Position numbers and translations under genes: made by a program. From an uncultured bacterium (GTDB lineage: Bacteria; Atribacterota; Atribacteria; Atribacterales; Caldatribacteriaceae), in contig CAKZPS010000019.1 in NCBI GenBank assembly GCA_937139415.1, positions 52,577-116,576 of the forward strand: 64,000 bases of DNA, in the 5' to 3' direction. The first letter of the stretch is position 1; the number at the start of each line of letters is the position of its first letter. Shown here one piece after another: positions 8,280 through 16,901 of the stretch. The notes below the pieces were generated by a model. It was not told the origin of the DNA and ran no database searches. It saw nothing but the letters and a program-made list of their open reading frames with translations.

Positions 8280-10209
8280 TTACGATCAAGAACTCAACGA
8301 GGAACAAAAGCAGGTAGTTTTCTCTAAGGGTGGGCCAACTTTGGTTATTGCCGGAGCAGGGAGTGGTAAAACTCGAACGATCACCTATCGCGTGGCGAGA
8401 CTCATCGAAGAAGGTGTTTCACCGCGGTCCATTTTCCTCGCTACTTTTACCAATAAAGCGGCGCGGGAAATGCTCCACCGGGTGGAGTGTCTCTTGGGGA
8501 TGAGTATTCAGGAGGTATGGGGTGGAACCTTTCATCATCTCTGTAATCTCATTCTCCGGCGTGAAGCCCGCGCAGTGGGTTACGATCACAGTTATACCAT
8601 TCTCGATCGGGAAGACCAGAAGGAAGTTTTGGAACTCTGTCTTGAAGACTTGAAAATCGACCGCAAAAACCGTCGTTTCCCCAAAGCCGACCTTCTCGTG
8701 AATGTTTTCAGTCTCAGTCGGAATACTCTCCTCTCCATTGAGGATATCGTAGCGAAGCATTGCCCCCAATTTATGGAATGGACAAGTCATATCAGCCATC
8801 TTTCCGCCTTGTATCAGGAGCGGAAACGACAGACCAACGTCATGGATTTTGATGATCTCTTGTGGTACGTGTGGTGGCTTTTGAGAGAGGACCAAGGAGT
8901 GCGCAAGAAATACGGGAACATGTTTCACCATATTTTGGTGGATGAGTATCAAGATACGAATCGCATTCAGGCAGAGATCGTTGATTTTCTCGCCGAGGTG
9001 CATCGTAATCTCTTGGTGGTAGGTGATGACGCCCAGAGTATTTACGCTTTTCGCGGGGCGCATTTTGCCAATATTTTGGAATTTCCCAAGCGTTATCCCG
9101 ATTGTACCGTGTATAAACTGGAAACCAATTACCGGAGTACCGCCGCGATCTTGGATTTGGCTAATGCGGTCATTGCCCACAACAAGTACCAATTTCCCAA
9201 GGTCTTGCGACCGGTGCGGGGGAAAGGGAATAAACCGGTGGTCATCGCGGTGCAAAATGTTTCTGAACAAGCCCAGTATGTTGCTTCTCTCGTTTTGGAG
9301 TTGCGTCACGAGGGGTATCGTTTGGAGGATATGGCAGTTTTATATCGAGCCCATTACCAGAGTATGGAAATTCAAGTCGAATTTACCCGGCGAGGTATTC
9401 CCTTCATGGTCCGTTCCGGTATTCGCTTCTTTGAGCAGGCCCACATTAAAGACGTTGTTGCCTACTTGAAGCTCATCGTTAACCCCTTGGATGAGCTGGC
9501 ATGGAAGCGAGTCTTGCGTCTCTATCCCGGGATTGGTAAGGCCACTGCAGAGCGTATTTGGCAGGTAGTCAAAGAATCTCCCGATCCCTTAGGAGCGGTG
9601 GAACGGGAAGAAGTGAGAGCCCTCCTTCCCGTGCACGGTGAAGAGAGTTTTCAAGCCTTGGTCAATACCCTCTTTCGACTGGAAGAACTCGCTTTGAGTC
9701 CCGCTTCGGCGATTCAGATGATTTTAGAACGTGGGTATGCAGAGTATGTGGAGCGTCACTACGCCGATTATCGCGATCGCTTGCAGGACGTCGAAGAATT
9801 GGCTCGTTTTGCCACTCGCTATTCTTCCATCGAAGATTTTCTCAGTGAGTTAGCCCTCTTGGGAGAGGTGGAGGCGGAAAGGATTGTAGAAGGAGCACTC
9901 CCGGACGAAAAAATCGTCCTCTCCACGGTACACCAGGCGAAAGGGTTAGAATGGGGGTGTGTGTTTGTGGTCTGGTTGTGTGAAGGGGGTTTTCCCTTAG
10001 CGCAGAGCATCAATCGTCCCGAAGACGTGGAAGAAGAGCGCCGACTCTTTTACGTCGCTTGTACTCGGGCGAAAGACTTCTTGTTCCTCTCTTATCCCCT
10101 CTTTACCGAGACGAGTTCAGCGCGTACCACTCTACGCCGACCGTCGCGTTTCTTGCGAGAAATCAGTCCTTCTTACTATACCAAGCATTTCCTTCGTGAT
10201 GTTAGGTGA
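8257..10209 (+). CDS. UvrD/PcrA/Rep-type SF1A DNA helicase
   Basis: An ATP-driven 3'-5' DNA helicase for repair or replication restart. All superfamily 1A motifs are visible: GAGSGKT (Walker A, near residue 33), TFTNKAAREM (Ia), DEYQDTN (II), GDDAQSIYAFRGA (III), LETNYRST (IV), TVHQAKGLEW (V) and LFYVACTRA (VI). At 650 residues it is shorter than PcrA/UvrD (~720) and ends soon after motif VI, so the C-terminal RNA-polymerase-binding Tudor domain of PcrA is missing; this makes Rep- or UvrD-like the safer name. ATG 8257 has GGGAGGG upstream and lies within the end of hslO. Confidence 0.9.
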   Translation: MVATTFLDYDQELNEEQKQVVFSKGGPTLVIAGAGSGKTRTITYRVARLIEEGVSPRSIFLATFTNKAAREMLHRVECLLGMSIQEVWGGTFHHLCNLILRREARAVGYDHSYTILDREDQKEVLELCLEDLKIDRKNRRFPKADLLVNVFSLSRNTLLSIEDIVAKHCPQFMEWTSHISHLSALYQERKRQTNVMDFDDLLWYVWWLLREDQGVRKKYGNMFHHILVDEYQDTNRIQAEIVDFLAEVHRNLLVVGDDAQSIYAFRGAHFANILEFPKRYPDCTVYKLETNYRSTAAILDLANAVIAHNKYQFPKVLRPVRGKGNKPVVIAVQNVSEQAQYVASLVLELRHEGYRLEDMAVLYRAHYQSMEIQVEFTRRGIPFMVRSGIRFFEQAHIKDVVAYLKLIVNPLDELAWKRVLRLYPGIGKATAERIWQVVKESPDPLGAVEREEVRALLPVHGEESFQALVNTLFRLEELALSPASAIQMILERGYAEYVERHYADYRDRLQDVEELARFATRYSSIEDFLSELALLGEVEAERIVEGALPDEKIVLSTVHQAKGLEWGCVFVVWLCEGGFPLAQSINRPEDVEEERRLFYVACTRAKDFLFLSYPLFTETSSARTTLRRPSRFLREISPSYYTKHFLRDVR

Positions 10210-10215
10210 ACGCTT

Positions 10216-11448
10216 GTGCTTTCGCGTCGAGATTACATTGCCAATTTCTTCTTCGATTCCCTCGATTACGCCTTTTTTTCTCTGGCCATGTCTTTCGGTT
10301 CGATCACTACTTTGCTCCCCCTCTTGGCGAAACGCTTAGGGGCCACCAATGTTGAGATCGGTTTGATTCCTGCCATTGCTTATTTGGGATGGTCAGTCCC
10401 TGCGCTGTGGGGGGCAAAAGTTTCGGAACGCCTGGAACACCAACTGTCGTTTATCATCAAGTTTACCCTTTTAGAACGTTTGCCTTACTTAGGCATGGCA
10501 CTGGTCTCTTTCTATCTCGCCCTACGTAGCCCTCTTCTTGCGCTCTACCTTGTGTTTCTCTTTCTGGCCACCTCTACCTTTGCCATGGGGTTCATAGGTC
10601 CGGTTTGGGTGGAGATGATCGGCAAAGTGATTCACCGGGGCCGGTGGGGGTTATATTTTGCCTGTGGCAATGGCATCGGAGCGCTGATGAGTGTATGGGG
10701 GTCACGCATTGCTGAAAACCTTTTGCGTCGTTACCCTTTTGCCCAAAATTTCGGTTATTGCTTCCTTCTCGCCTCAGGGGCCATGGTCATTTCTTACTTT
10801 TTTCTTGCTTTGACTCGTGAGGAGAGGGAAAAGAAAGCTTCTCCGCGCGAGAATGCCGGTAACTCGTTGCTCCATCTCTTGGGCGAGGATAGTAATTTTT
10901 CCCACTTTCTCGTAGTCAGAGTCTTCATGGCTTTGGGGGTCATGGGAGGTGCGTTCTATACTGTTTACCTTCTTTCCCGATTAGGTGTTCCTGATGCTCT
11001 CGTGGCACGTTATAATGCTGTGCTCCTCGTTTCCCAAGCTTTGAGTAATTTTTGCTGGGGACCACTGGGAGATAAAAAGGGTCACAAAATCGTCCTCCTC
11101 ATCGGTGCCGTGGCGATGGTGGTGAGTAATCTCTTCGCACTTTTTTCGCGCACCGGGAGAGGATTCTTTCTCGCCTTTTCCTTTTTGGGTTTCAATTATA
11201 GTGCCTTATCGGTGGGTGGAATGGCGATTCTCCTCGATTTCGCTCCGCGAGAGAAGCGGAGTTTGTATCTCGGGTGGGGGAATTTTTTTGCCGGTTTCCC
11301 CGCTTTTTTCTCTCCCTTGATCGGTGGGAAAATTGCCGACTTTTGGGGCTATGAAACCGTCTTTTGGGTGGCCCTGGGGGTGAATGTGGTGGGGTTACTG
11401 TGGCTTTTACTCATGGTGCGAGAACCGCGCGTTTTCGGTGAGGAGTAA
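10216..11448 (+). CDS. MFS transporter
   Basis: A 410-residue major facilitator with about twelve membrane helices. The loop between helices 2 and 3 (ALWGAKVSERLEHQ) and the repeat at GPLGDKKGHKIVLLIG in the second half correspond to the family's GxxxDRxGRR signature. Start GTG 10216 follows AGGTGA by six bases. The substrate cannot be read from sequence. It is two bases upstream of cobQ, so a corrinoid-related role is conceivable but only inferred from position. Confidence 0.83.
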   Translation: MLSRRDYIANFFFDSLDYAFFSLAMSFGSITTLLPLLAKRLGATNVEIGLIPAIAYLGWSVPALWGAKVSERLEHQLSFIIKFTLLERLPYLGMALVSFYLALRSPLLALYLVFLFLATSTFAMGFIGPVWVEMIGKVIHRGRWGLYFACGNGIGALMSVWGSRIAENLLRRYPFAQNFGYCFLLASGAMVISYFFLALTREEREKKASPRENAGNSLLHLLGEDSNFSHFLVVRVFMALGVMGGAFYTVYLLSRLGVPDALVARYNAVLLVSQALSNFCWGPLGDKKGHKIVLLIGAVAMVVSNLFALFSRTGRGFFLAFSFLGFNYSALSVGGMAILLDFAPREKRSLYLGWGNFFAGFPAFFSPLIGGKIADFWGYETVFWVALGVNVVGLLWLLLMVREPRVFGEE

Positions 11449-11450
11449 CA

Positions 11451-12932
11451 GTGAGTCGATTTTTGATGATTCAGGGAACCGCCTCGGGAGTAGGGAAGAG
11501 TCTCATCACCGCCGGTTTACTCCGGTATTTCCTGCGCCGGGGACGACGCGTCGTTCCCTTTAAGGCGGAAAACATGTCTTTGAATTCTGGGGTCACCGTT
11601 TACGGTGAGGAAATCGCCCGGGCCCAAATACTCCAAGCTTTAGCTGCTCGTCGAGAAGCCGATAGCCGTATGAACCCCATTCTCCTCAAGCCTCAAGGGG
11701 GAACTATTCAAGTGATCGTGCGAGGGAAAATATGGAAAAAAATTCCCCCTTTTGCCGAGCTCAAGGAGAGAGAGTTCCTGTGGCAGGTGATCCTTGAGAG
11801 TATCCTCTCTCTCTCCGCAGAGAATGACCTTATCCTCATAGAGGGAATGGGGAGTCCAGCGGAGATTAATCTCCGCAAGAGGGATATGGCCAATATGCGC
11901 CTGGCCTTGCACCTCAAGACTCCAGTTGTTCTCGTAGGTGACATCGAGCGGGGAGGGGTGTTTGCCTCTTTGTACGGTACTTGGGCGCTTCTCAAAGAGA
12001 GAGAGCGGGAACTTTTACGAGGATTCGTGATTAATAAGCTCCATGGTGATAAAGGAGTGTTACGTTCGGGGATTGAACAACTGGAGCGCCTCACCGGGAT
12101 GCGGGCTCTTGGAGTATTACCCTATGTTTCCTTTCTCTTAGATGAAGAGGATAGTCTGCACCGAAGGCCGATTCTCCTTTCCTTTCCGGAAAAAGCGATC
12201 CACATCGGAATCGTCGCCCTTCCTCACCTTGCCAACTATACCGACTTTCAGCCGCTGCTCTTAGAGGAAGATGTGAGCGTCTCTTTAGTTTCTCCTCTTG
12301 ATTCGCTTGAAAACTTGGACCTGGTGATTCTTCCCGGTACGAAGAATACCTTGGAAGATACCATTTTCCTGGTAGAACGTGGTTTTGCCGAAAAAGTCGG
12401 TCATTTCTTGAGGAAGGGAGGTAAAATCTTGGGGGTTTGTGGGGGTTTTCAGATGCTTGGGCGGCTCATCCGCGATGAGGAGGGTATTGAGTCGCCGCAG
12501 AGAGAAGTAGAGGGTCTTAGTATCGTGGATATGATTACCGAAATACATCCCGAGAAGGTTCTCCGCCGGGTCCGAGGATATTGGGAGAGCGATCCCGAAT
12601 GCCTGGTAGAGGGCTATGAGATTCATAACGGACGGAGTAGGTTAACTCGTTCCTATCGCCCCTTTTTCATCGTGGAGGGAGAAGGAGAAGGGATCGCCAT
12701 CGGTGAACAGGTCTTCGGTACTTATCTCCATGGCCTTTTCGATAGCGCCCGCTTTCGTCGGCACTTCTTGAACCTCCTCCGCACCGCCAAAGGCTTACCC
12801 CCTCTCTTTCGGTACGGTCCTTCTTGGCAAGAGAAGCTTGATGAAGAACTCGACCGTTTGAGCGAATTCTGTGCTCAGCATCTCGACGTGTCTTATCTCG
12901 AAGAACTCATCGATTCACAACAAACTTCCTGA
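11451..12932 (+). CDS. cobQ: Adenosylcobyric acid synthase (glutamine-hydrolysing)
   Basis: Amidates the b, d, e and g side chains of adenosylcobyrinic acid a,c-diamide; also called CbiP. The N-terminal P-loop GTASGVGKS (residues 9-17) and PFKAENMSLNSG start the ATPase/synthetase domain; a class I glutamine amidotransferase domain follows with the nucleophile Cys in GVCGGFQMLG (about 332) and the His in YLHGLFDS (about 427). Its 493 residues are normal. It starts at GTG 11451, two bases after the MFS gene, and its 3' end overlaps the convergent MATE gene by 40 bases. It is the only cobalamin gene in the window outside the riboswitch operon. Confidence 0.93.
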   Translation: MSRFLMIQGTASGVGKSLITAGLLRYFLRRGRRVVPFKAENMSLNSGVTVYGEEIARAQILQALAARREADSRMNPILLKPQGGTIQVIVRGKIWKKIPPFAELKEREFLWQVILESILSLSAENDLILIEGMGSPAEINLRKRDMANMRLALHLKTPVVLVGDIERGGVFASLYGTWALLKERERELLRGFVINKLHGDKGVLRSGIEQLERLTGMRALGVLPYVSFLLDEEDSLHRRPILLSFPEKAIHIGIVALPHLANYTDFQPLLLEEDVSVSLVSPLDSLENLDLVILPGTKNTLEDTIFLVERGFAEKVGHFLRKGGKILGVCGGFQMLGRLIRDEEGIESPQREVEGLSIVDMITEIHPEKVLRRVRGYWESDPECLVEGYEIHNGRSRLTRSYRPFFIVEGEGEGIAIGEQVFGTYLHGLFDSARFRRHFLNLLRTAKGLPPLFRYGPSWQEKLDEELDRLSEFCAQHLDVSYLEELIDSQQTS

Positions 12933-14308
12933 GCCTTAAGAGGGGCTTCTTGTCCCACTAAGATTTTACTCTGCCATCGCCCGGTGAGAAAGTAGATATA
13001 GGCGATGAGAAACCCTGCTATCGGTCCGATAATTTGACTCAGCCATATTCCCTTCTCTCCCAAACTGGGGAAGGAAGAGAGGAACTTGGCGAGAGGAATG
13101 CGGACAACCCAGAGGGTAAGAATGGTATTAATCATGGTCTGGACGGTGTCTCCCGCACCTCGGAGAAAACCATTGTAGGCGAACATGAGTGCCAAGGGGA
13201 GATAGGAGAAACTTGCAAAACGGAGGTAGACGATTCCGTGATGAACGACTGCCTCGTCATTTGTGAAAATACGGATGAGCAGAGAAGTCATGAGGAAGAC
13301 GAAGGTGGTGATAGCAATGGCGAAGAGTGAGGAGATGATTGCTCCCCACCGAGCGACTTCTTTGGCCCGCTGAAAATTGAAGGCTCCCAAATTTTGTCCC
13401 GCTACCGAAGAAATAGCCAAACTGAAGGTCATGGCGGGAAGGAAAGCGAATTGGTCCACTCTACTTCCGGCACCGAAGGCAGCGATAACGGTTTTCCCAA
13501 AGCCGTTGACAAGGGTGGTCATCACCAAAAATCCTAAGGAGAGAATCACCTGTTGCACACCGGCAGGAAGACCGAGTTTGATCATAATCATGGTCAGTCG
13601 TGGGGAAAAGGGAAACCCCTTCGTGCGTAACCGCAAAAATCCGGTTTTGCCCAGAAAGTGAAGTCCCAAGAATCCCGAAACTCCTTGGGCAATGGTAGTC
13701 GCTAAGGCTGCTCCAGCCACTTCCATGCGCGGGAAAGGTCCCACCCCCAAAATGAGAATAGGATCTAAAATGACGTTCAAAATGGTGGCATACACTAAGA
13801 GGAGAAGCGGGGTTTTGGAGTTACCCATACCCTGGAAAATAGCGTTAATGGCGTTGTAGACGAAAAGGAAGGGGAGTCCTAAGAGGAAGATGAAGAGATA
13901 GGAAGAAGCCAGGGGGAGAATTTCTTGCGGAGTGCGGATGAGTTCGAGAAGCTCTTCATGGAATTGCAAACCGACCACCATGGTGACGATGCCGATAACG
14001 GTGAAAACGGTAAGAGCGTTGGTCACCGTTCTGGCCACTTCTTCCTCCCTTTTCGCTCCTAAATATTGGGCAATCATCACGTTATTGGCGATTCCAAGAC
14101 CAGTGGCAAAAGCAATGAGGAGAAAGAGGATGGGGAAACTCACCGATACCGCTGCTAAGGCTTCCGGACCCAAGAAACGGCCAACCCAAATACTGTCAAC
14201 CGTGTTGTAAAAAGTTTGGAGAAGATTCCCGATGAGCATGGGAATGGCAAAGACGATAAGATGGTGAGGAATACTGCCGGTCGTAAAATCGATGTTGTTG
14301 TGCTTCAT
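12893..14308 (-). CDS. MATE family efflux transporter
   Basis: A 471-residue multidrug and toxic-compound extrusion protein with about twelve helices. The N-terminal half has PMLIGNLLQTFYNTVDSIWV followed by GPEALAAVSVSFP, both hallmark MATE stretches, and the repeat occurs in the second half around PAGVQQVILSLGFLV. Such carriers exchange Na+ or H+ for cationic compounds. ATG 14308 follows GGGTGA. A strong promoter (TTGATT, 17 bases, TATAAT) lies 33 bases upstream, so this is a single-gene transcription unit divergent from the sugar importer. Its C-terminal coding end overlaps cobQ. Confidence 0.92.
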   Translation of the reverse strand: MKHNNIDFTTGSIPHHLIVFAIPMLIGNLLQTFYNTVDSIWVGRFLGPEALAAVSVSFPILFLLIAFATGLGIANNVMIAQYLGAKREEEVARTVTNALTVFTVIGIVTMVVGLQFHEELLELIRTPQEILPLASSYLFIFLLGLPFLFVYNAINAIFQGMGNSKTPLLLLVYATILNVILDPILILGVGPFPRMEVAGAALATTIAQGVSGFLGLHFLGKTGFLRLRTKGFPFSPRLTMIMIKLGLPAGVQQVILSLGFLVMTTLVNGFGKTVIAAFGAGSRVDQFAFLPAMTFSLAISSVAGQNLGAFNFQRAKEVARWGAIISSLFAIAITTFVFLMTSLLIRIFTNDEAVVHHGIVYLRFASFSYLPLALMFAYNGFLRGAGDTVQTMINTILTLWVVRIPLAKFLSSFPSLGEKGIWLSQIIGPIAGFLIAYIYFLTGRWQSKILVGQEAPLKAQEVCCESMSSSR

Positions 14309-14340
14309 TTTTTCACCCGCATTTTGGAGTGACTTTCGCT

Positions 14341-14369
14341 ATTATAATGACTGATGGGCCGAAAATCAA
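14341..14369 (-). promoter_or_regulatory. Promoter of the MATE gene
   Basis: On the minus strand TTGATT (14369-14364) and a consensus TATAAT (14346-14341) are separated by exactly 17 bases. The transcript would begin near 14334, about 25 bases before the MATE start codon. Confidence 0.7.
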
Positions 14370-14503
14370 CACAAAAACCTTTTGCAGGGATTCTCTCCCC
14401 ATGAAATCATCCCCTGACAGGGATTTCGGGGTGGATAAATAGTTTTTTGATCATCTCATGCTCCTATCTTCCCAAGAAGGGGAAAATTTTTTTCGTGAAA
14501 AGA

Positions 14504-14532
14504 TCACTTACTTAACCATGCTCTGTTATAAT
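14504..14532 (+). promoter_or_regulatory. Extended -10 promoter of the first sugar ABC operon
   Basis: A consensus TATAAT (14527-14532) preceded by TGT gives an extended -10 element. Seventeen bases upstream stands TCACTT, a poor -35. The promoter upstream of the TIM-barrel isomerase gene at 57140-57168 has the same TCACTT, 17 bases, TGT-TATAAT layout. Predicted leader is about 130 bases and holds the inverted repeat at 14611-14646. Confidence 0.6.
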
Positions 14533-14610
14533 ATAAAAAATCTATGTGGAAAGAATGAAGGGGAGGTGAGATATGTCTTTTTGAGGTGATTGGTCTCTGG
14601 GGATAAGAGA

Positions 14611-14646
14611 TTTACTAACCCACCCTTTCATAGGGAGGTTAGTAAA
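14611..14646 (+). repeat. Perfect 10-bp inverted repeat in the leader of the sugar-binding protein gene
   Basis: TTTACTAACC (14611-14620) is repeated as its exact complement GGTTAGTAAA (14637-14646), with a further CCCT/AGGG pair inside. It lies between the promoter and the ribosome site (GGAGGAGGAGG, 14651-14661). It could be a repressor operator or a leader hairpin; no U-tract follows, so it is not a plain terminator. Confidence 0.7.
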
Positions 14647-14668
14647 AGCTGGAGGAGGAGGATGGGAC

Positions 14669-15961
14669 ATGAGAAGAATAATGGGTTTGGTGGTGTTAGT
14701 GGTCTTTGCGGTTACTTCCCTCGTTTACGCTCAGGGAATGCCCTACAAAGGTGTCCGTATTACCGTTGCCCTTCGATCCTTACCGGAAACTGATTTCATC
14801 GTGAGTAAGCTTGCCGAATTCAAAATGATGACCGGCATTAACGTCCAGATTGTGACCTATCCTGAGCAACAACTGCGCGAACGAGAAGTTATCGACGTGA
14901 GTACTGGTGCGGGAGCGTATGATGTTTTAGCCATCGATTCGGTGTTCATTCCCGAATTCGCCAAGGCTGGTTGGATTACCCCCCTCGAACCCTACTTAGA
15001 TCCTGAGTACAACGTGGAAGATATTAGTGCTTTTGTGAGAGGTTTACTCTCTTACGAAGGGAAAATCTACGCCGGACCGGTTTACAGTGAGGCGACTCAG
15101 CTCATGTACCGGAAAGACCTCTTTGAGGAAGCAGGACTGGCGCCTCCCCAAACTATGGAAGAATATGAAGAATACGCCAAGAAATTTACTCGTCCTCCAG
15201 ACCTTTTTGGGGTAGCCATGCGAGGGCTACGGGGGAATGGGATGAACATTTACATTTGGTCGGAATGGCTTTGGTCTTACGGTGGAAAGTATTTTGACGA
15301 AAACTGGAATCCGGTGTTCAATTCACCCGAGGGTGTGTTGGCCACGGAAAACTATGCGAAACTTTTACAAAACTACGGTCCCCCGGGTGTGGCTACTTAC
15401 GGTTGGGACGATGTACAGAATGCCTTTACTTCAGGGAAGGTAGCGATGATTATCGATGCTACTAATTTTTACACCCGTATTGAGGATCCAACCAAGTCGG
15501 CTATTGCCGGTAAAATTGGCTATGCGGTGGTTCCGGCTGGTCCTGCGGGGAGGTTCCCCGGTAACTACTCCTTGGGATTCGCTATCAGTGCCGTGGGGGC
15601 GAAAACCGAAGCGGAGAGGGGGGCAGCGGCTGAGTTTATTAAATGGGCCACGAGCCAGGATATCGAATTGGGAAAGGCGTTACAGGCTAATATCATTTCT
15701 GTTACCCGAGACTCGGTATTCAATGATCCGGCTTTTCAAGCCAAATTTGGTGGAGATTGGTTGACTTCCACGGTAGAATCCTTCAAAATCACAGACCCCG
15801 GATATCGTCCTTTGATTGAAGAGTGGCGAGAAATCGGTGATCGTCTTGGTATTGCAGTCGAAAACGTCATTGCCGGTATTCAGCCTGTTCAGGAAGCACT
15901 CAATGAAGCGGCTCTCTACGCGGCGGAAGTGCTCATGCGCACCGGCAAACTCAAAAAATGA
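14669..15961 (+). CDS. Extracellular sugar-binding protein of an ABC importer (family 1)
   Basis: Substrate-binding lipid-free protein of a carbohydrate (CUT1-type) ABC importer. A Sec signal peptide is clear: MRR, a hydrophobic core GLVVLVVFAVTSLVYA and a cleavage site after AYA-like VYAQG near residue 23. The mature ~407 residues show family 1 binding-protein features such as YDVLAIDSVFIPEFAKAGWI and GGKYFDENWNPVFNSPEG. There is no lipobox cysteine, so it is secreted or held otherwise. ATG 14669 has a strong GGAGGAGGAGG site. The two permease genes follow. The sugar is not readable from sequence. Confidence 0.88.
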   Translation: MRRIMGLVVLVVFAVTSLVYAQGMPYKGVRITVALRSLPETDFIVSKLAEFKMMTGINVQIVTYPEQQLREREVIDVSTGAGAYDVLAIDSVFIPEFAKAGWITPLEPYLDPEYNVEDISAFVRGLLSYEGKIYAGPVYSEATQLMYRKDLFEEAGLAPPQTMEEYEEYAKKFTRPPDLFGVAMRGLRGNGMNIYIWSEWLWSYGGKYFDENWNPVFNSPEGVLATENYAKLLQNYGPPGVATYGWDDVQNAFTSGKVAMIIDATNFYTRIEDPTKSAIAGKIGYAVVPAGPAGRFPGNYSLGFAISAVGAKTEAERGAAAEFIKWATSQDIELGKALQANIISVTRDSVFNDPAFQAKFGGDWLTSTVESFKITDPGYRPLIEEWREIGDRLGIAVENVIAGIQPVQEALNEAALYAAEVLMRTGKLKK

Positions 15962-15969
15962 ATGAGGAG

Positions 15970-15993
15970 GGCGCACGGTCATGACCGTGCGCC
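15970..15993 (+). repeat. 24-bp perfect palindrome enclosing the permease start codon
   Basis: The 24 bases are an exact palindrome. As RNA, the arms GGCGCACGG (15970-15978) and CCGTGCGCC (15985-15993) would pair and leave the permease ATG (15981-15983) in a six-base loop, with the ribosome site GAGGAGG (15965-15971) partly inside the stem. It sits between the binding-protein and first permease genes. Confidence 0.85.
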
Positions 15994-16901
15994 AAACTTA
16001 TATGGATGGAAAAAGGTTTTTCTCCGGTTTGAGTGAAAATGTATGGCTCATGTTTTTACCTGCGCTCATTATCCTCGTTTTAGTCACTCTTCCTCCTTTC
16101 TTTTACACTATTTATTTGAGTGTGCATGACATCGATATTACCAAACCCTATTTGGGGAGAAATTTTATCGGCCTCAAAAATTTTGCTACCATTTTTTCTG
16201 ATCATCGGGCTATAGGATCTTTTACGAATACCGCTATTCTCATCGGTGGAATGGTCGTTGTTGAATTCGTTTTAGGGCTTCTTTTAGCTTTGGTGATTGA
16301 TTCCTTTTTCAAAAAAGCGACTTGGCTTGTGACTCTCATTATTATTCCCATGACTTTTCCTCGGGTGGTCATTGGTTTGGTGTGGCGCATTATGCTCAAC
16401 CCTATTGTGGGAGTGGTGAACTATCTCTTGCAACCTGTTGGTGGTGGTCCTGTCGATTGGCTGGCGAGGCCCACCTGGGCAATGTTTTCCATCATCATGG
16501 TGGATGTTTGGCAGTGGACTCCCTTCATGCTACTCATGATTTTGGCAGGATTACAGAGTCTTCCCAAGGAGCCATTCGACGCTTCAAGGGTTGATGGTGC
16601 GGGAGATTTTCACGTCTTTCGTTTCATCACTCTTCCCCTCTTACAGCCTATTATTGTGGTTGCGATTGTGTTTCGCTTGATCGATGCCTTACGGACTTTC
16701 GACATCGTCTACATTTTAACCCGGGGAGGTCCTGGTACCTCCACCGAAACGGTGGACATCTTTGCTTACTACATGGGTATTTCTGAGGCAGGAAGGATTT
16801 CCTATGCTGCTTCGGTGTCGCTCATTGTGCTCTACGTAACGATAATTTTGATTACCCTTTTCTTGAGGTTTAGCCGCCAATGGAGAGAAGAACTGTATTG
16901 A
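15981..16901 (+). CDS. Sugar ABC transporter permease (MalF/UgpA-like)
   Basis: A 306-residue inner-membrane permease with six helices. The cytoplasmic EAA loop for ATPase contact is recognisable in FDASRVDGAGDFHVFRFITLPLL. The ending RGGPGTSTETVDIFAYYMG is typical of this family. The start codon ATG 15981 lies inside a perfect palindrome. It overlaps the second permease gene by 22 bases. Together with the preceding binding protein and following permease it forms a CUT1-type importer. No ATPase gene is in this operon. Confidence 0.9.
   Translation: MTVRQTYMDGKRFFSGLSENVWLMFLPALIILVLVTLPPFFYTIYLSVHDIDITKPYLGRNFIGLKNFATIFSDHRAIGSFTNTAILIGGMVVVEFVLGLLLALVIDSFFKKATWLVTLIIIPMTFPRVVIGLVWRIMLNPIVGVVNYLLQPVGGGPVDWLARPTWAMFSIIMVDVWQWTPFMLLMILAGLQSLPKEPFDASRVDGAGDFHVFRFITLPLLQPIIVVAIVFRLIDALRTFDIVYILTRGGPGTSTETVDIFAYYMGISEAGRISYAASVSLIVLYVTIILITLFLRFSRQWREELY

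Noticed and set aside
14380..14420. CAGGG/CCCTG pairs as terminator between MATE and sugar operon
   Set aside because: The two genes are divergent, so no terminator is expected, and the pairing is short and not followed by a T-run.
14590..14793. 67-residue open frame in the leader of the sugar-binding protein
   Set aside because: Runs through the leader inverted repeat and into the binding-protein gene in another frame; no protein-like character.
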